In this document: positions 8,256-16,717 of the stretch, one piece after another
Numbering within the stretch: position 1 is the first letter of the stretch
Layout: the number at the start of each line of letters is the position of its first letter
Assembly (NCBI RefSeq): GCF_030269485.1
Contig: NZ_BSTL01000008.1
Coordinates: 62,001-126,000 of the forward strand
Source: Actinoplanes sp. NBRC 103695
GTDB lineage: Bacteria > Actinomycetota > Actinomycetes > Mycobacteriales > Micromonosporaceae
Length of the DNA: 64,000 bases
Reading direction: 5' to 3'
Translations under genes and position numbers: made by a program
Notes under the pieces: model-generated
Database searches by the model: none
Seen by the model: the letters and a program-made list of their open reading frames with translations, nothing else
Told to the model about the DNA's origin: nothing

Positions 8256-9128
8256 ATGAGACTTGGCCTCCACATCTCCAACTTCACCTGGCCCGAGGGC
8301 GCCCCGCGCCTGGGCCCCGTCCTCGCCGAGATCGCGACGGCCGCCGATGAGGCCGGCTTCGAGCGCATCAGCGTGATGGACCACCTGTGGCAGATCGCCG
8401 TCATCGGCCCGCCCGAGCACGAGATGCTCGAGGCGTACACCACGCTCGGTTTCCTCGCCGGACACACCAAGCGTGCCAAGCTGCTGACGCTGGTGACCGG
8501 CGTCGTCTACCGCGACCCGGGCCTGCTCGCCAAGGCGGTCACCACGCTCGACGTGCTCTCCGGCGGCCGGGCCATCCTCGGCATCGGCGCCGCCTGGAAC
8601 GAGGACGAGTCCCGCGGCCTCGGACTGCTCTTCCCGCCGACCGCCGAGCGGTTCGAGCGCCTCGAGGAGGCGCTGCGGATCTGCCGGCAGATGTTCGCCG
8701 GTGACGAGACCCCGTTCGAGGGCAAGCACTACCGCCTCGGCCGGCTCCTCAACTCGCCGCTGCCGCTGAGCAGCCCGCGCCCGCCGATCCTGATCGGTGG
8801 CGGCGGGGAGAAGAAGACGCTGCGGCTGGTCGCCCAGTACGCCGACGCCTGCAACCTCTTCCCGGTGCCGGACATCGACCGCAAGCTCGACGTGCTGCGC
8901 CAGCACTGCGCCGACGTCGGCCGCGACTACGACGAGATCGAGAAGACCGTCATCTACAACTTCGACCTGGGGGAGAAGGGCGAGCGCGCCGGCGAGATCC
9001 TCGGCGAGATCCGCCGCTTCCACGATCTCGGCTTCGCGGTCGTGCACGGTGGCCTGCGCAACCCCTGGGACACCAAGCAGTTCGAGATCTTCCAGAAGGA
9101 GATCGTGCCCGCCGCCGAGGCGCTGTGA
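8256..9128 (+). CDS. LLM-class F420-dependent oxidoreductase
   Basis: The protein is 290 residues from the ATG at 8256 (MRLGLHISNFTW), preferred over upstream in-frame starts because it begins exactly at the first beta strand of the barrel. Family features are ERISVMDHLWQ, LLTLVTGVVYRDPGLLAKAVTTLDVLSGGRAILGIGAAWNE and PPILIGGGGEKKTLRLVAQYADACNLF. The last block is typical of actinobacterial F420-type luciferase-like enzymes. The substrate is unknown. The stop overlaps the start of the HAD phosphatase gene (GTGA at 9125-9128), so they form a coupled pair. The 267-bp space upstream is a divergent promoter region shared with the glycosyltransferase at 7988. Confidence 0.88.
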   Translation: MRLGLHISNFTWPEGAPRLGPVLAEIATAADEAGFERISVMDHLWQIAVIGPPEHEMLEAYTTLGFLAGHTKRAKLLTLVTGVVYRDPGLLAKAVTTLDVLSGGRAILGIGAAWNEDESRGLGLLFPPTAERFERLEEALRICRQMFAGDETPFEGKHYRLGRLLNSPLPLSSPRPPILIGGGGEKKTLRLVAQYADACNLFPVPDIDRKLDVLRQHCADVGRDYDEIEKTVIYNFDLGEKGERAGEILGEIRRFHDLGFAVVHGGLRNPWDTKQFEIFQKEIVPAAEAL

Positions 9129-9778
9129 GCGTCGAGGCGGTCGTCTTCGACCTCGACGGGGTCATCATCGACTCCGAGGAGACCTGGGAGGAGGTGCGCC
9201 GCGGCTACGTCGCGGCGCACGGCGGCTCCTTCCTGCCGGACACGCAGACCCGGTTGATGGGGATGAGCACGCCCGAGTGGTCCCGCCACCTGGCCGAGGA
9301 CTGCGGCGTCGGCCTGCCGCCGGAGCAGGTCGCCGACGAGGTGCTGGCGGCCATGGCGGAGCACTACCGGGAGCATCTGCCGCTGATCCCCGGTGCGGTG
9401 GACGCCGTCCGGCGGATCGCCGCGACCTATCCGGTCGGGCTGGCGAGTTCGTCGGCCCGGATCCTGATCGACAGCGTGCTGGCCTCCTCGGGGCTGGCGC
9501 CGGTGTTCCAGGTCGTGCTCTCCACCGAGGAGGTGCCGCGCGGCAAGCCGGCGCCGGACGTCTACCTGCTCGCCGCGTCGAAACTCGGCATTCCCGCCGA
9601 GAAGTGCGCGGCCGTCGAGGATTCCAGCAACGGGCTGCGCTCCGCGGCGGCGGCCGGGATGCGGGTCGTGTGCGTGCCGCACGGCGTCTACCCACCCGCC
9701 GAGGACGCGCTGGCTCAGGCGGCCCTGGTGGTGCCGTCGCTGGCCGAGCTGTCGGCGGACGCCCTGGCGGCGCTGTAG
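9125..9778 (+). CDS. HAD-superfamily phosphatase (beta-phosphoglucomutase-like)
   Basis: The GTG at 9125 overlaps the previous stop. The 217-residue protein has all four HAD motifs: I, VVFDLDGVIID (nucleophile and acid Asp); II, GLASSSAR; III, RGKPAPDVYLLA (Lys); IV, AAVEDSSNGLRSA. The cap domain is inserted after motif I as in beta-phosphoglucomutase, GPH and YcjU-type subfamily members. It probably dephosphorylates or isomerises a small sugar phosphate; the exact substrate cannot be read. Coupling with a luciferase-like enzyme suggests a shared small-molecule pathway, but this is inference only. Confidence 0.9.
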   Translation: MSVEAVVFDLDGVIIDSEETWEEVRRGYVAAHGGSFLPDTQTRLMGMSTPEWSRHLAEDCGVGLPPEQVADEVLAAMAEHYREHLPLIPGAVDAVRRIAATYPVGLASSSARILIDSVLASSGLAPVFQVVLSTEEVPRGKPAPDVYLLAASKLGIPAEKCAAVEDSSNGLRSAAAAGMRVVCVPHGVYPPAEDALAQAALVVPSLAELSADALAAL

Positions 9779-9986
9779 CCCGGCGGTGTCAGCTCGGGTG
9801 CCGCGGCCCTGCCCGCCGATCGTGGCGCCGGAGGCCGCGTCGCCCACCTGGGCGACGCGGCCCCGGGACTCTTCGGGCCGGACCGGATCCTGGACGGCCT
9901 GGATGTGTTTGTTACCAGCCGGAAATCCGCGGGTGTGAAGGATCTTCACGACGGGTAGACGCCCAGGCGACCCCCTGGAGGTGCTT

Positions 9987-11669
9987 GTGCCTGGTGATGT
10001 GCTTCTCGCAGCCGAAGGGCTTCGGCTGGACCTCGACATCTTCGACTATCTGATTCTGACGATCTACTTCGTCTTCGTGCTCGGGATCGGGTTCGCCGCC
10101 CGGCGGGCGATCAAGACCAGCGCGGACTTCTTCCTCTCCGGCAGATCGATGCCGGCCTGGGTCACCGGTCTCGCCTTCGTCTCCGCCAACCTGGGCGCCC
10201 TCGAGATCCTCGGCATGGCGGCCAACGGCGCGCAGTACGGGTTGCTGACACTGCACTACTACTGGATCGGCGCGGTCCCGGCGATGGTGTTCCTGGGGAT
10301 CGTGATGATGCCGTTCTACTACGGCTCCAAGGTGCGCAGCGTCCCCGAGTTCCTGCGGCTGCGGTTCAACCGGCCGACCCACCTGTTCAACGCGATCAGC
10401 TTCGCGGTCGCCCAGGTGCTCATCGCGGGCGTCAACCTGTACGCGCTGGCGCTGATCCTGGACGCGTTGCTGGGGTGGCCGTTGTGGCTGTCGATCGTGC
10501 TCGGCGCGGCGATCGTGCTCACGTACATCAGCATCGGGGGTCTGAGCTCCGCGATCTACAACGAGGTGCTGCAGTTCTTCGTGATCCTGGCCGGCCTGAT
10601 CCCGATCACCGTCATCGGTCTGAAGAAGGTGGGCGGCATCGGCGGGCTGTTCGACGCGGTGCGCAACGGCCCGCTCGGCGAGGCGGCGCTGCACACCTGG
10701 TCGAACACCGGATCGTCGGCGGACAACCCGCTGGGCGCCAACTGGATCGGCATCGTGTTCGGGCTCGGCTTCGTGCTGTCGTTCGGGTACTGGACGACGA
10801 ACTTCGCCGAGGTGCAGCGTGCGCTGAGCGCCAAGGACATGAGCGCGGCCCGGCGTACGCCGATCATCGGCGCCTTCCCCAAGCTGCTCATCCCGGTCGT
10901 CACGGTGATCCCCGGCCTGATCGCGATCGTGACGGTCAAGGGGCTCGGCGCCGACTCGGGCGACCTGGTCTACAACAACGCCATCCCGCTGCTGATGAAC
11001 GACCTGCTGCCCAACGGTGTGCTGGGCGTGGCGGTGACCGGTCTGGTGGCCTCGTTCATGGCCGGCATGGCCGCCAACGTGTCCGGGTTCAACACCGTCT
11101 TCACGTACGACATCTGGCAGTCGTACGTGCGCAAGGGGCGGTCGGACGAGTACTACCTGCGGATCGGGCGCTGGGCCACGGTCGGCGGCGTGATCGTCGG
11201 GATCGGCACCGCGTTCATCGCGGCCGGTTTCAGCAACATCATGAACTACATCCAGGCGCTGTTCTCGCTGTTCAACGCGCCGCTGTTCGCCACCTTCATC
11301 GTGGGCATGTTCTGGAAGCGGATGTCGGCGTGGGCGGGCTTCTGGTCGCTGCTGCTCGGCACGCTCTCGTCGCTCACGCTGTACCTGCTCTACCTGGCCG
11401 ACGTGGTGCCGTTCAACTCCGACCTGGAGGAGAGCTTCTACGGGGCGGGCCTGGCCTTCGGCACGGCGGTGGTGGTGGCCGTCGTGGTCACCCTGTTCAC
11501 CCAGCCCAGGCCGGAGAACGAGCTGCGCGGCCTGGTGTACGGCCTGGGCGGCTCGGACACCTCCGGCGCCGCGGTGCTGGCCGCCGACAAGGTCTGGTGG
11601 CGCAACCCGGTGCTGCTCGGCGTGATCGCCGTCGGGCTGGCCGTCGTCCTCTACATCCCGGTCTGGTAA
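9987..11669 (+). CDS. Sodium:solute symporter family transporter (SSS)
   Basis: The product is about 560 residues with roughly 13 membrane segments. Family traits include FDYLILTIYFVFVLGIGFAARR, the TSADFFLSGRSMPAW motif after helix 1, YGSKVRSVPEFLRLRFN, and ATFIVGMFWKR near the end. Such proteins use the sodium gradient to import sugars, amino acids or carboxylates; no specificity can be fixed. GGAGG at 9978-9982 sits close to the GTG at 9987; the GTG at 9981 overlaps it and is unlikely, and a GTG at 9999 is a further option. A small membrane protein gene follows after 10 bp and a strong hairpin lies after that, so the two form one transcription unit. Confidence 0.9.
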   Translation: MPGDVLLAAEGLRLDLDIFDYLILTIYFVFVLGIGFAARRAIKTSADFFLSGRSMPAWVTGLAFVSANLGALEILGMAANGAQYGLLTLHYYWIGAVPAMVFLGIVMMPFYYGSKVRSVPEFLRLRFNRPTHLFNAISFAVAQVLIAGVNLYALALILDALLGWPLWLSIVLGAAIVLTYISIGGLSSAIYNEVLQFFVILAGLIPITVIGLKKVGGIGGLFDAVRNGPLGEAALHTWSNTGSSADNPLGANWIGIVFGLGFVLSFGYWTTNFAEVQRALSAKDMSAARRTPIIGAFPKLLIPVVTVIPGLIAIVTVKGLGADSGDLVYNNAIPLLMNDLLPNGVLGVAVTGLVASFMAGMAANVSGFNTVFTYDIWQSYVRKGRSDEYYLRIGRWATVGGVIVGIGTAFIAAGFSNIMNYIQALFSLFNAPLFATFIVGMFWKRMSAWAGFWSLLLGTLSSLTLYLLYLADVVPFNSDLEESFYGAGLAFGTAVVVAVVVTLFTQPRPENELRGLVYGLGGSDTSGAAVLAADKVWWRNPVLLGVIAVGLAVVLYIPVW

Positions 11670-11679
11670 GGAGCATCTG

Positions 11680-11952
11680 ATGGCCGACGAGAACAAGGTC
11701 GCCAAGCTGTTCGACGTACGGCGGGTGATCGGTCTGTTGTTCGTGGTGTACGGCGTGATCGTCACCTTGCTGGGCGTCTTCGACAACGAGGAGGAGATCG
11801 CCAAGGCGCAGGACATCCGCATCAACGTATGGATGGGTCTGGCGATGCTCGCCCTCGGCCTGTTCTTCCTGGCCTGGCAGTGGCTCCGCCCACCGGTGGC
11901 CCCGACGCCCGAGGACCTGCCCGATCCGGGCGATCGGCCCCCCGCCGATTGA
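11680..11952 (+). CDS. Small two-helix membrane protein paired with the symporter
   Basis: The 90-residue protein begins at an ATG seven bases after AAGGAG. It has two predicted membrane helices (VIGLLFVVYGVIVTLLGVF and VWMGLAMLALGLFFLAWQW) and a Pro/Asp-rich tail. It lies 10 bp after the symporter gene and before a hairpin terminator. Small hydrophobic proteins are often encoded next to SSS carriers in actinobacteria, so an accessory role in stability or coupling is plausible. No catalytic motif is present. Confidence 0.8.
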   Translation: MADENKVAKLFDVRRVIGLLFVVYGVIVTLLGVFDNEEEIAKAQDIRINVWMGLAMLALGLFFLAWQWLRPPVAPTPEDLPDPGDRPPAD

Positions 11953-11963
11953 TCCGTTTGAGG

Positions 11964-12009
11964 GAGGGATCGGTGCGACCCGGGTGCAGTCGGGTTGCAC
12001 CGATCCCTC
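11964..12009 (+). terminator. Perfect hairpin after the symporter operon
   Basis: A 13-bp perfect stem (arms 11964-11976 and 11997-12009) continues inward with a G-T pair and ACCCG/CGGGT, giving about 19 paired positions and an 8-base loop. It starts 12 bases after the stop of the small membrane protein. There is no T tract, as is common for actinobacterial terminators. Confidence 0.75.
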
Positions 12010-12050
12010 GAATGTTCCGGTCCGGCTCCGGGCTTCCGATACTCGTGAGC

Positions 12051-12299
12051 ATGGAACCCCTCGCCTCCGTCAGCTTCGTCACGACCGGCGGCCCTCGTAC
12101 GGCCGGCTGGCAGCAGCAGCTTCGCGTCGACTATGTCGTCAACAAGGTCATGCAGACCCATCGCGGCCAGTCCGAGGATGTGGTCAAGCAGGCAATCCAG
12201 GATCAGCTCCGATCGTTCGGCGTGGTGCCGAACGGCCGGCAGGTCTCCCAGTACGCGACGGTGATCTCGCAGCTGCCGCTGCTTCCGCCGGCCGACTAG
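12051..12299 (+). CDS. Small protein of unknown function
   Basis: An 82-residue frame opens at the ATG at 12051 (MEPLASVSFVTTGG) with a GTG two codons upstream as alternative. The product lacks membrane or signal features. It looks helical in the middle (VVNKVMQTHRGQSEDVVKQAIQDQLRSFGV) and its amino acid use is not the Arg/Ala/Gly noise of shadow frames. It sits between the symporter hairpin and a convergent dehydrogenase gene 39 bp away. I do not recognise the family. Confidence 0.6.
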   Translation: MEPLASVSFVTTGGPRTAGWQQQLRVDYVVNKVMQTHRGQSEDVVKQAIQDQLRSFGVVPNGRQVSQYATVISQLPLLPPAD

Positions 12300-12338
12300 G
12301 ACACGCCCTCGCCTGCGGTTCCCGGCCTGGTCGGCTGG

Positions 12339-13442
12339 TCAGCTCGTCCCGGCCGGGAATCGCAGGATTCGATCGTCACCGTCCCGGACGTTCTCGTCCC
12401 GGTCGGTGTTCGACGTGGTCAGCCACAGGGCACCGTCGGGTGCCACGGCGACCGTGCGGAGCCGGCCCCACTTCCCGGTGAAGTACGCCCGTGGCTCGCC
12501 GCCGCCCAGCGGCACGGTCCACAGCCGTTGCCCGCGCAGCGCCGCCACGTACAGGGTGTCGCCGGCGATCGCCGCGCCGGACGGTGACGCGTCCGACGTG
12601 GCCCAGGTGACCAGCGGCTCGGTGAAGCGGCTGTCGCCGTCCTCGTCGCCCTCGACCTCGGGCCAGCCGTAGTTCTCGCCCTTCTCGATCTTGTTGACCT
12701 CGTCGAGGCGGTTCTGGCCGAACTCGGTGGCGTACATCGTCCCGTCGGCGGTCCAGGCCAGGCCCTGCACGTTGCGGTGGCCGGAGGTCCAGATCGGCGA
12801 GCCCGCCTCGGGGTTGCCCGGCGCCGGCTTCCCCTCGGGCGTGAGCCGGAGGATCTTCCCGTTGTTGCTCCCGGCGTCCTGCGAGCGCGGGGGCTCGGCG
12901 GCGTCGCCGGTGCCGACGTAGAGCATCCCGTCCGGGCCGAACGCGATCCGGCCGCCGTTGTGGTTCCCGGCCTTGGCGAGCCCGGAGAAGATCACCTCGG
13001 GCTTGGCGTCGCTGCCCAGTTTGAACCGGATGATCCGGTTGTCGTCGTCGGCCGTGATGTACGCGTAGACCCAGTCCCCGGCCAGGGCGAGGCCGAGCAG
13101 GCCGCCCTCACCGGCCGCGTCGACACCCGGCACCCGGTAGGCCTCGCGGGCCGGGGAACCGGGCTTGACCTGCATGATCGTCGCCTTCTCCCGCTGGGCG
13201 ATCAGCGCGCTGCCGTCCGGCAGGAAGGCGAGTCCCCACGGCACGTCGATGTCGGTCGCGACGGTCTCCGGGGTGGCGCTCAGGTCGGGCGCGCCGGCCG
13301 GGGCGGGGGGCGCTGACGACGGCGCCGGGGCGGGGGAGAAGCTCGGCGCAAGTGGCTGCGCGGCGGGGCTCGAATCGTCCGAACATGCCGTGAGCAGCAC
13401 CGCGCCGGCCAGCGCACATGCCAGATTCCGGGAACGGGTCAT
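12339..13442 (-). CDS. PQQ-type soluble sugar dehydrogenase-like lipoprotein
   Basis: The 367-residue protein has an N-terminal lipoprotein signal (LAGAVLLTACS; Cys20 as lipid site), a Pro/Ala/Ser linker to about residue 55, and a six-bladed glucose/sorbosone dehydrogenase propeller. Diagnostic stretches are DIDVPWGLAFLPDGSALIAQR, GGLLGLAL, GNHNGGRIAFGPDGMLYVGTGD (the His of this motif is the expected catalytic base), IWTSGHRNVQGLAW and NYGWPEVEG. The family (Asd/YliI/GDH-B) oxidises aldose sugars with PQQ outside the membrane, although many members have unknown substrates. It is convergent with the small gene before it and divergent from the M14 peptidase after it. Confidence 0.9.
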   Translation of the reverse strand: MTRSRNLACALAGAVLLTACSDDSSPAAQPLAPSFSPAPAPSSAPPAPAGAPDLSATPETVATDIDVPWGLAFLPDGSALIAQREKATIMQVKPGSPAREAYRVPGVDAAGEGGLLGLALAGDWVYAYITADDDNRIIRFKLGSDAKPEVIFSGLAKAGNHNGGRIAFGPDGMLYVGTGDAAEPPRSQDAGSNNGKILRLTPEGKPAPGNPEAGSPIWTSGHRNVQGLAWTADGTMYATEFGQNRLDEVNKIEKGENYGWPEVEGDEDGDSRFTEPLVTWATSDASPSGAAIAGDTLYVAALRGQRLWTVPLGGGEPRAYFTGKWGRLRTVAVAPDGALWLTTSNTDRDENVRDGDDRILRFPAGTS

Positions 13443-13596
13443 GCCTACAACCGTGCCACGCTATCTTCGGAATCAACCGGGGACCACGCTCCGTTATGTG
13501 ATCTTGACCGATCCAACCGGATGAATGATTGACACCGCCTCCCACCTGCCGGAAGGGTCCACTCACGACCTTCCCACCCATCGGAGGCCATCCATC

Positions 13597-16500
13597 ATGA
13601 GATCCAGACGCTGGCTCACCGCCGGCGCGGCCGTGCTCCTGGGCGCCGTCACGGCGATCACCCAGGCACCGGCCGCGATCGCGGCGCCGGCTCCCACTGC
13701 CGACCCCCTCGGGGTCTACGTCGGCACTTTGGACGCCACCCAGCTGGAGAAGCTGCGGGCTGCCGGCATCGACAGCCACGAGAGCGCGCTCGCACCCCCG
13801 GCCGGCGGTAAGGTCGCCGTGCAGACGATCCTCGGCGCCTCCCAGGCAGCACAGTTGATCGCTGACGGCGTACCCCTGAAGGCCAAGGCCTCGACCACCG
13901 CCATGCGCAAGCAGGCCGCGGCCGCGCCCACCGTCTTCCGCCCCTACAACACGCCCGGCGGCCTGCGCGACGAGCTCGCCGCGACCGCGGCGCGGTTCCC
14001 GAAGATCGCCAAGCTGGTCACCATCGGCACCAGCCTGCGCGGCACCCCGATCCAGGCGATCAAGCTGACCAAGGGTGCCCGGAACGTGCCGGACGGCGCC
14101 CGGCCGTCGGTGCTCTACGCCGGCGCCCAGCACGCTCGGGAGTGGATCACGCCGGAGATGAACCGCCGGCTGATGCACCACCTCGTCAACGGCTACGGCA
14201 CCGACCAGACGATCACGCGGGTGCTGGACACCACCGAGGTGTGGATCCTGCCGGTGGCGAACGTGGACGGCTACGACTTCACCTTCACCGAGGGCAACCG
14301 CCTGTGGCGCAAGAACCTCCGGGACAACAACGGCGACGGCCAGATCACCTCGGGTGACGGCGTCGACCTGAACCGGAACTTCGCGGAGAAGTGGGGCTAC
14401 GACAACGAGGGTTCCGCGGAGGACCCGGCCGACGAGACGTACCGCGGCACCGGCCCGAACTCCGAGCCGGAGACCAAGGCGCTCAACAGCCTGTTCCAGA
14501 AGGTCGGCTTCGAGTTCTTCGTGAACTACCACTCGGCCGCCGAGCTGCTGCTCTACGGCATCGGGTGGCAGGTCGACACGATCAGCCCGGACGACCAGAT
14601 CAGCATCGCGATGGCCGGTGACGACGCGCACCCGGCGATCGCCGGCTACGACCCGGACATCTCCGCCGAGCTCTACACCACCAACGGCGACACCGACACG
14701 CACGCGCAGGTCCGGTTCGGCACGATCGGCTTCACCCCGGAGATGACCACCTGTGAGACCGCGTCGGCGATCGACCCGGACGACCAGTGGAACCCGGACG
14801 ACTGCCAGAGCGGCTTCAACTTCCCGGACGACGAGGGCCTGATCCAGGCCGAGTTCGAGAAGAACATCCCGTTCGCGCTGTCGATCGCGCAGTCGGCCAA
14901 GGACCCGGCGAACCCGGTCTCCGTGGTCGGGCGTACCGCGCCGGACCTGGAGGCCGACACGTTCGACTACTCCTACGGCACCACCCAGACCGTGTCCGTG
15001 ACCGCCGAGCGCGCGCTCAAGGACAAGGTCCTGCACTACCGGATCAACAACGGCGCCGAGCGTACGGCGGCCGTGCGCCGCTGGGACGGTGGCGAGCGGT
15101 ACGGCGAGACCCACAACAAGTACTTCGCCGAGTTCCGCGGCACCGTCCGCGGGCAGAAGCCGGGCGACAAGGTGACCGTCTGGTTCACCGCGACCGGCGG
15201 GCAGCCGAGCACGCCGTTCACCTACACGGTCTCCACCGACGTCGGCGGTGACGTGCTGGTGCTCGCCGCCGAGGACGTCACCGGCATCTCGCCGGCGAAC
15301 GCCGACGGCGCCACCTCGTCCCGGTACGCCGACGAGCACGTCGCCGCGATCGAGGCGGCCGGGCTCAAGGCGGACGTCTACGACATGGACACCCACGGCC
15401 GGAAGGCGCCGCACCCGCTCGGTGTGCTGTCCCACTACAAGGCCGTCGTCTGGGAGACCGGCGACGACACCATCCCGCGGGCGCCGGGGCAGGGCTCCGG
15501 CACCGCCTCGCGCAACGCCTGGCAGACCGAGCTCGCCGTCCGGGACTACCTGAACGAGGGCGGCAAGCTGGTCTACGGCGGCAAGTACGCCGGCTACGCC
15601 AACGCCGCCAACGGGCAGTACGTCTACCAGCCCAACCCCGGCGCGGAGTGCCCGGCCAGCACGGACGCCACCTGTCTGCCGCTGTTCAACGACTTCCAGC
15701 AGTACTGGCTGGGCGCGTACTCGTACGTCGACAACGGCGGCAGCACCGCCGCCGGGCCGCGCCCGCTGGCGGGCAACGCCGGCAAGTTCGACGGGTTCTC
15801 CGCGGCCCTGAACGCACCCGGGTCGGCGGGCAACCAGAACCACACCGGCTCGTTCCTGACCACGTCCACCGTTCTGCCGGTCGCCGAGTTCCCGCAGTTC
15901 GCCAGCCAGGGGCCGGTGGACTGGAACCTCGGCCGGGCGCCGTACGAGCCCTACGACGGTGGCTGGTACCTCTGGAGCGGGCAGGCCGACGAGAGTTACA
16001 AGCGGCTCACCCGCACCGTGGACCTGGGCTCGGCGACCTCCGGGGCGCTGAAGTTCAACGTGTCGCACGACACCGAGGCGGACTGGGACTACCTGTTCGT
16101 GGAGGCGCACACGGTCGGCCAGGACGACTGGACCACGCTGCCGGAGACCGGCGGCCACACCCAGACCGGCACCGGCGACAGCTGCGAGTCGGGCATCCAG
16201 GAACTGCACCCGTTCCTCACCCACTACCAGGGTGCGGACTGCTCGGCGACCGGCACCACGGGCACGTGGAACGCGGCGACGGGCAACAGCGGCGGATGGC
16301 AGGAGTACGGCTTCGACCTGTCCGCGTACGCGGGCAAGCAGGTCGAGGTGTCGATCAGCTACGTGTCCGACTGGGGCAGCCAGGGTCTGGGCGTCTTCCT
16401 GGACAACGTGCGGGTCGAGACGAACGGCGCCGTCACCGCGCAGACGTCGTTCGAGACCGACCTGGGCGGCTGGGCGGTCCCCGCACCGCCCGCGGGCTCC

Positions 16501-16677
16501 GGCCCGAACGCCAACACCTGGAGCCGTAGCCAGAACGCCTTCGGCGACTCGTTCGACCAGGGCGCGGTGACCACCACGAAGGACTCGGTCTTCACCGGGT
16601 TCGGCCTGGAGGGTCTGGCGCCGGCGGCACGCGCCGACTTCGTGAAGCGCGCGTTCCGCCACCTCGGGGTGAAGTAG
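13597..16677 (+). CDS. Secreted M14 zinc carboxypeptidase, multidomain
   Basis: The ATG at 13597 follows a GGAGG and opens a Sec signal peptide ending near APAAIAAP; 1026 residues in all. A propeptide-like region (VYVGTLDATQLEKLRAAG) leads to the M14 domain at about 115-450. Zinc ligands are H179 and E182 (AQHAREWITPE) and H312 (FVNYHSAAEL); substrate-binding Asn-Arg is in DLNRNF (258-259); the catalytic Glu is E382 in GFTPEMTTCE. The C-terminal 550 residues hold beta-rich extracellular modules, including an immune-inhibitor-A-like section (WDYLFVEAHT, DLSAYAGKQVEVSISYVSDW). The enzyme likely trims C-terminal residues from peptides outside the cell. It is followed after 40 bp by another secreted peptidase. 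Confidence 0.93.
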   Translation: MRSRRWLTAGAAVLLGAVTAITQAPAAIAAPAPTADPLGVYVGTLDATQLEKLRAAGIDSHESALAPPAGGKVAVQTILGASQAAQLIADGVPLKAKASTTAMRKQAAAAPTVFRPYNTPGGLRDELAATAARFPKIAKLVTIGTSLRGTPIQAIKLTKGARNVPDGARPSVLYAGAQHAREWITPEMNRRLMHHLVNGYGTDQTITRVLDTTEVWILPVANVDGYDFTFTEGNRLWRKNLRDNNGDGQITSGDGVDLNRNFAEKWGYDNEGSAEDPADETYRGTGPNSEPETKALNSLFQKVGFEFFVNYHSAAELLLYGIGWQVDTISPDDQISIAMAGDDAHPAIAGYDPDISAELYTTNGDTDTHAQVRFGTIGFTPEMTTCETASAIDPDDQWNPDDCQSGFNFPDDEGLIQAEFEKNIPFALSIAQSAKDPANPVSVVGRTAPDLEADTFDYSYGTTQTVSVTAERALKDKVLHYRINNGAERTAAVRRWDGGERYGETHNKYFAEFRGTVRGQKPGDKVTVWFTATGGQPSTPFTYTVSTDVGGDVLVLAAEDVTGISPANADGATSSRYADEHVAAIEAAGLKADVYDMDTHGRKAPHPLGVLSHYKAVVWETGDDTIPRAPGQGSGTASRNAWQTELAVRDYLNEGGKLVYGGKYAGYANAANGQYVYQPNPGAECPASTDATCLPLFNDFQQYWLGAYSYVDNGGSTAAGPRPLAGNAGKFDGFSAALNAPGSAGNQNHTGSFLTTSTVLPVAEFPQFASQGPVDWNLGRAPYEPYDGGWYLWSGQADESYKRLTRTVDLGSATSGALKFNVSHDTEADWDYLFVEAHTVGQDDWTTLPETGGHTQTGTGDSCESGIQELHPFLTHYQGADCSATGTTGTWNAATGNSGGWQEYGFDLSAYAGKQVEVSISYVSDWGSQGLGVFLDNVRVETNGAVTAQTSFETDLGGWAVPAPPAGSGPNANTWSRSQNAFGDSFDQGAVTTTKDSVFTGFGLEGLAPAARADFVKRAFRHLGVK

Positions 16678-16691
16678 CCCCGTTTTCTACC

Positions 16692-16707
16692 GATCCCGCA
16701 CGGGATC
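16692..16707. promoter_or_regulatory. 16-bp palindrome before the S33 peptidase gene
   Basis: GATCCCG-CA-CGGGATC is a perfect inverted repeat that ends 11 bp before the ATG of the next gene and 15 bp after the M14 stop. It may be a repressor site or a small hairpin shaping readthrough between the two genes. No regulator can be named. Confidence 0.4.
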
Positions 16708-16717
16708 ATGACGCAGG

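Noticed and set aside
9912-12161. Long antisense frame over the symporter
   Set aside because: Composed of Arg/His/Asp/Gln repeats with no domain; the plus-strand symporter is unambiguous.
13108-16662. A 1184-codon open frame opposite the M14 carboxypeptidase
   Set aside because: Amino acid use (Val/Arg/Gly/Ala/Asp bias) and the clear peptidase motifs on the plus strand show it is an antisense shadow caused by high GC at third positions.
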